NCBI RefSeq assembly: GCF_037201965.1
Contig: NZ_CP147519.1
Location: 248,001-312,000, forward strand
DNA length: 64,000 bases
Source: Spirosoma sp. SC4-14
GTDB taxonomy: Bacteria; Bacteroidota; Bacteroidia; Cytophagales; Spirosomataceae
Direction: 5' to 3'
Shown here: positions 62,728 to 64,000 of the stretch, piece after piece
Position numbering within the stretch: the stretch's first letter is position 1
How the letters are laid out: each line of letters begins with the position of its first letter
Position numbers and translations under genes: made by a program
The notes under the pieces: generated by a model
Databases searched by the model: none
What the model was told of the DNA's origin: nothing
The model's input: the letters and a program-made list of their open reading frames with translations, nothing else

Positions 62728-63438
62728 TTATGACTCGTCGGAATCATCCTCTAATTCATCGTAACAGCCCTGTGCCTCCCAAAAACCGGAGTTACCTTTA
62801 ATTTGATACAGTTTTGCCAATTTTTGATTGATCGCTTTCAAGTCGAACCGTTCGGGTTGGTGAGTGAAATACCAGGCCGGCACATTATCTTCTAACGGGT
62901 TCTCGCCCGCTAGTAATCGTTCCATTAGTGTTTCTAACCAGTCATACGCCCAATACCGTTGTTCTTCAATTCGGTGAGTGTACACGGTTGGGCCTCCTGT
63001 GTCCTCAGGTGGGCAAGCTCGTTTGCCTTCTAAGCAACGTGGATGCCGATAGCGACCATCATCAGGAGTTATGGCTTCGATCCGCAGTTGATGAGCCCAA
63101 CGGTCGTAATAATCATACAGGTAATGAAACGTGTCATTGGTACGTAGACCAAAATCACCCAGGCGAGTGATCTGGGGAATACCCAGAAACTGATCGCCAC
63201 CGGTATAATCGATACCATACTGACGCCCAAAAATCTGAAAGTAATGCAAGTGCCAATTGTCCCATCCCATGACTAACTGGACAATATGGTGCAACTGAAC
63301 CACCGTCGTATCTCCTCTGACGATGAACCGGCGATAGATTTGCGGGTTGATGCCAAGCAAATGAATTTTAAGCTGATAAAGGCACTTGTAGGGTTTGGCT
63401 GGAGCTGGTTGTGGAGTTGGGCGTTTTGTCTTTTTCAT
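62728..63438 (-). CDS. Plasmid pRiA4b ORF-3-family protein
   Basis: About 236 residues from ATG at 63438; a longer frame upstream to 63558 adds 40 residues unlike the family. After a Lys/Pro/Ala-rich start, the core begins YQLKIHLLGINPQIYRRFIV (about 20-39), then VVQLHHIVQLVMGWDNWHLH YFQI with the typical Trp-x-x-x-His pattern, a D-Y-G-like GDQFLG block and a C-terminal YWAYDWLETLMERLLAGENP stretch. pRiA4b ORF-3 (MM3350-like) proteins are common beside mobile elements; their function is unknown. It lies between two serine recombinase genes on the same strand. Confidence 0.75.
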   Translation of the reverse strand: MKKTKRPTPQPAPAKPYKCLYQLKIHLLGINPQIYRRFIVRGDTTVVQLHHIVQLVMGWDNWHLHYFQIFGRQYGIDYTGGDQFLGIPQITRLGDFGLRTNDTFHYLYDYYDRWAHQLRIEAITPDDGRYRHPRCLEGKRACPPEDTGGPTVYTHRIEEQRYWAYDWLETLMERLLAGENPLEDNVPAWYFTHQPERFDLKAINQKLAKLYQIKGNSGFWEAQGCYDELEDDSDES

Positions 63439-63554
63439 CAGGGGAAGACAGCTTTCCCTAAAGTATGAAAATCGTCGATTGACCCCAAGCTTTTTTATGC
63501 TCTCAATATATAGGTCTATAGTGCAAAACGGGGCCAAAATGAAAATAGGGCTTC

Positions 63555-64000
63555 TCATTTGGCTCTTTTTACAGCTCCAGGTGATTGTTGGTTAGCCCGC
63601 ACATAGGCGTACAGCGTTGGCTTACTAATAGCCAGCATCTCACAAATCTTCCTGATTGATGTCTTCTTGGCCTCATAAAGCTGAACAGCCAACTGTTGCT
63701 TGTCTGCATTCAATGTTTTGGGACGTCCGCCCAACCGTCCTCGCGCCCGGGCGGCCGATAAGCCCGTCATCGTCCGCTCCTGAATCAAATTGCGCTCGAA
63801 CTCAGCCAGCGCGCCAAACAGATGGAACACTAACTTACCCGTTGACGTCGATGTGTCAATCGATTCGTGTAGACTCTTCAATGCGACACCCTGGCTTTCC
63901 AGATAAGCGACCCAGTCAATGAGGTCTTTCAAGGAGCGGCCTAATCGGTCCAGCCGCCAGACGACCAAGGTGTCGCCTGACCGCAAGAGTTTTTTTACCT
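63555..64000 (-). CDS. Serine recombinase (resolvase/invertase family), 5' end cut by window edge
   Basis: The frame is open to base 64000 with no start inside that fits the family, so the protein is cut by the right edge. The visible about 147 residues begin in the catalytic domain, just before RSGDTLVVWRLDRLGRSLKDL. They continue with KLVFHLFGALAEFERNLIQERT (long helix) and RGRLGGRPKTLN, and end with a helix-turn-helix (KTSIRKICEMLAISKPTLYAYVR) and a basic tail. This is a Pin/Tn3-resolvase-type protein different from the one at 62045-62674. It probably belongs to another mobile unit. A frame-internal TTG at 63986 is not the real start. Confidence 0.85.
   Translation of the reverse strand, partial: VKKLLRSGDTLVVWRLDRLGRSLKDLIDWVAYLESQGVALKSLHESIDTSTSTGKLVFHLFGALAEFERNLIQERTMTGLSAARARGRLGGRPKTLNADKQQLAVQLYEAKKTSIRKICEMLAISKPTLYAYVRANQQSPGAVKRAK

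Noticed and set aside
63439..63558. 40-residue N-terminal extension of the pRiA4b ORF-3-type protein
   Set aside because: It lacks family similarity and overlaps the end of the upstream recombinase gene.
1..64000. CRISPR arrays, rRNA, tRNA and sulfatase genes
   Set aside because: I looked for regularly spaced repeats, tRNA-like cloverleaf ends and the sulfatase C/S-x-P-x-R motif among the proteins and found none convincing.

Overview
The window looks like part of a Cytophagales (Bacteroidota) genome, most like Spirosoma and its relatives. This rests on SusC/SusD pairs, a hybrid two-component regulator (HTCC), a type IX secretion sorting domain, weak Shine-Dalgarno signals, TAnnTTTG-type -7 boxes and moderate GC. 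The genus is inferred from protein style, with no database comparison.

Region 1 (1 to about 9.85 kb) is an accessory or stress block. It holds a broken nhaA-type antiporter remnant running off the left edge, two paralogous stand-alone four-helix-bundle membrane proteins, TerC, a TerB-like protein, a DUF932-like plasmid/phage-type protein, several small ORFs, a Rnk/GreA-type protein, a small XRE regulator, a universal stress protein and a truncated IS982 element. The IS ends in a perfect 30-bp inverted repeat. A HxlR regulator follows, divergent from a quinone-oxidoreductase-like enzyme across a clear dyad.

Region 2 (9876 to 45690, all minus strand) is a polysaccharide utilization locus transcribed right to left. 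In order: a GH141-like beta-helix enzyme, a GH88/GH105 unsaturated uronyl hydrolase, SusC, SusD, a DUF5017 lipoprotein, a very large lyase-like protein with two CBM3 modules and a T9SS tail, a heparinase II/III-type protein, a haem c lipoprotein, a GH95 enzyme, a CE12 acetylesterase, a GH42-like protein, class I fructose-1,6-bisphosphatase, an unclassified alpha/alpha-barrel protein, a SASA acetylesterase, a second heparinase II/III protein and an unclassified toroid-like protein. Most gaps are only a few to about 75 nt, so one or a few long operons are likely.

Region 3 (46196 to 60313, plus strand) starts with the divergent HTCC regulator, closed by a strong intrinsic terminator. A second SusC/SusD pair and an L-fucose module follow: FucP-type permease, mutarotase, SDR dehydrogenase, GH29 alpha-L-fucosidase and zinc dehydrogenase. 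Together regions 2 and 3 suggest degradation of an acidic, O-acetylated, L-fucose-containing polysaccharide. Lyases would cut the uronic acid chain, GH105 would remove unsaturated uronate ends, three fucosidase-type families and two esterases would trim it, and fucose would be oxidised without phosphorylation. No sulfatase is present, which argues against fucoidan or sulfated glycosaminoglycans.

Region 4 (60.6 to 64.0 kb, minus strand) is mobile: an ISKra4-type transposase, two serine recombinases (one cut by the right edge) and a pRiA4b ORF-3-type protein. It starts where further fucose-pathway genes (lactonase, dehydratase, hydrolase) might be expected; none of these is in the window. No tRNA, rRNA or CRISPR array was seen.
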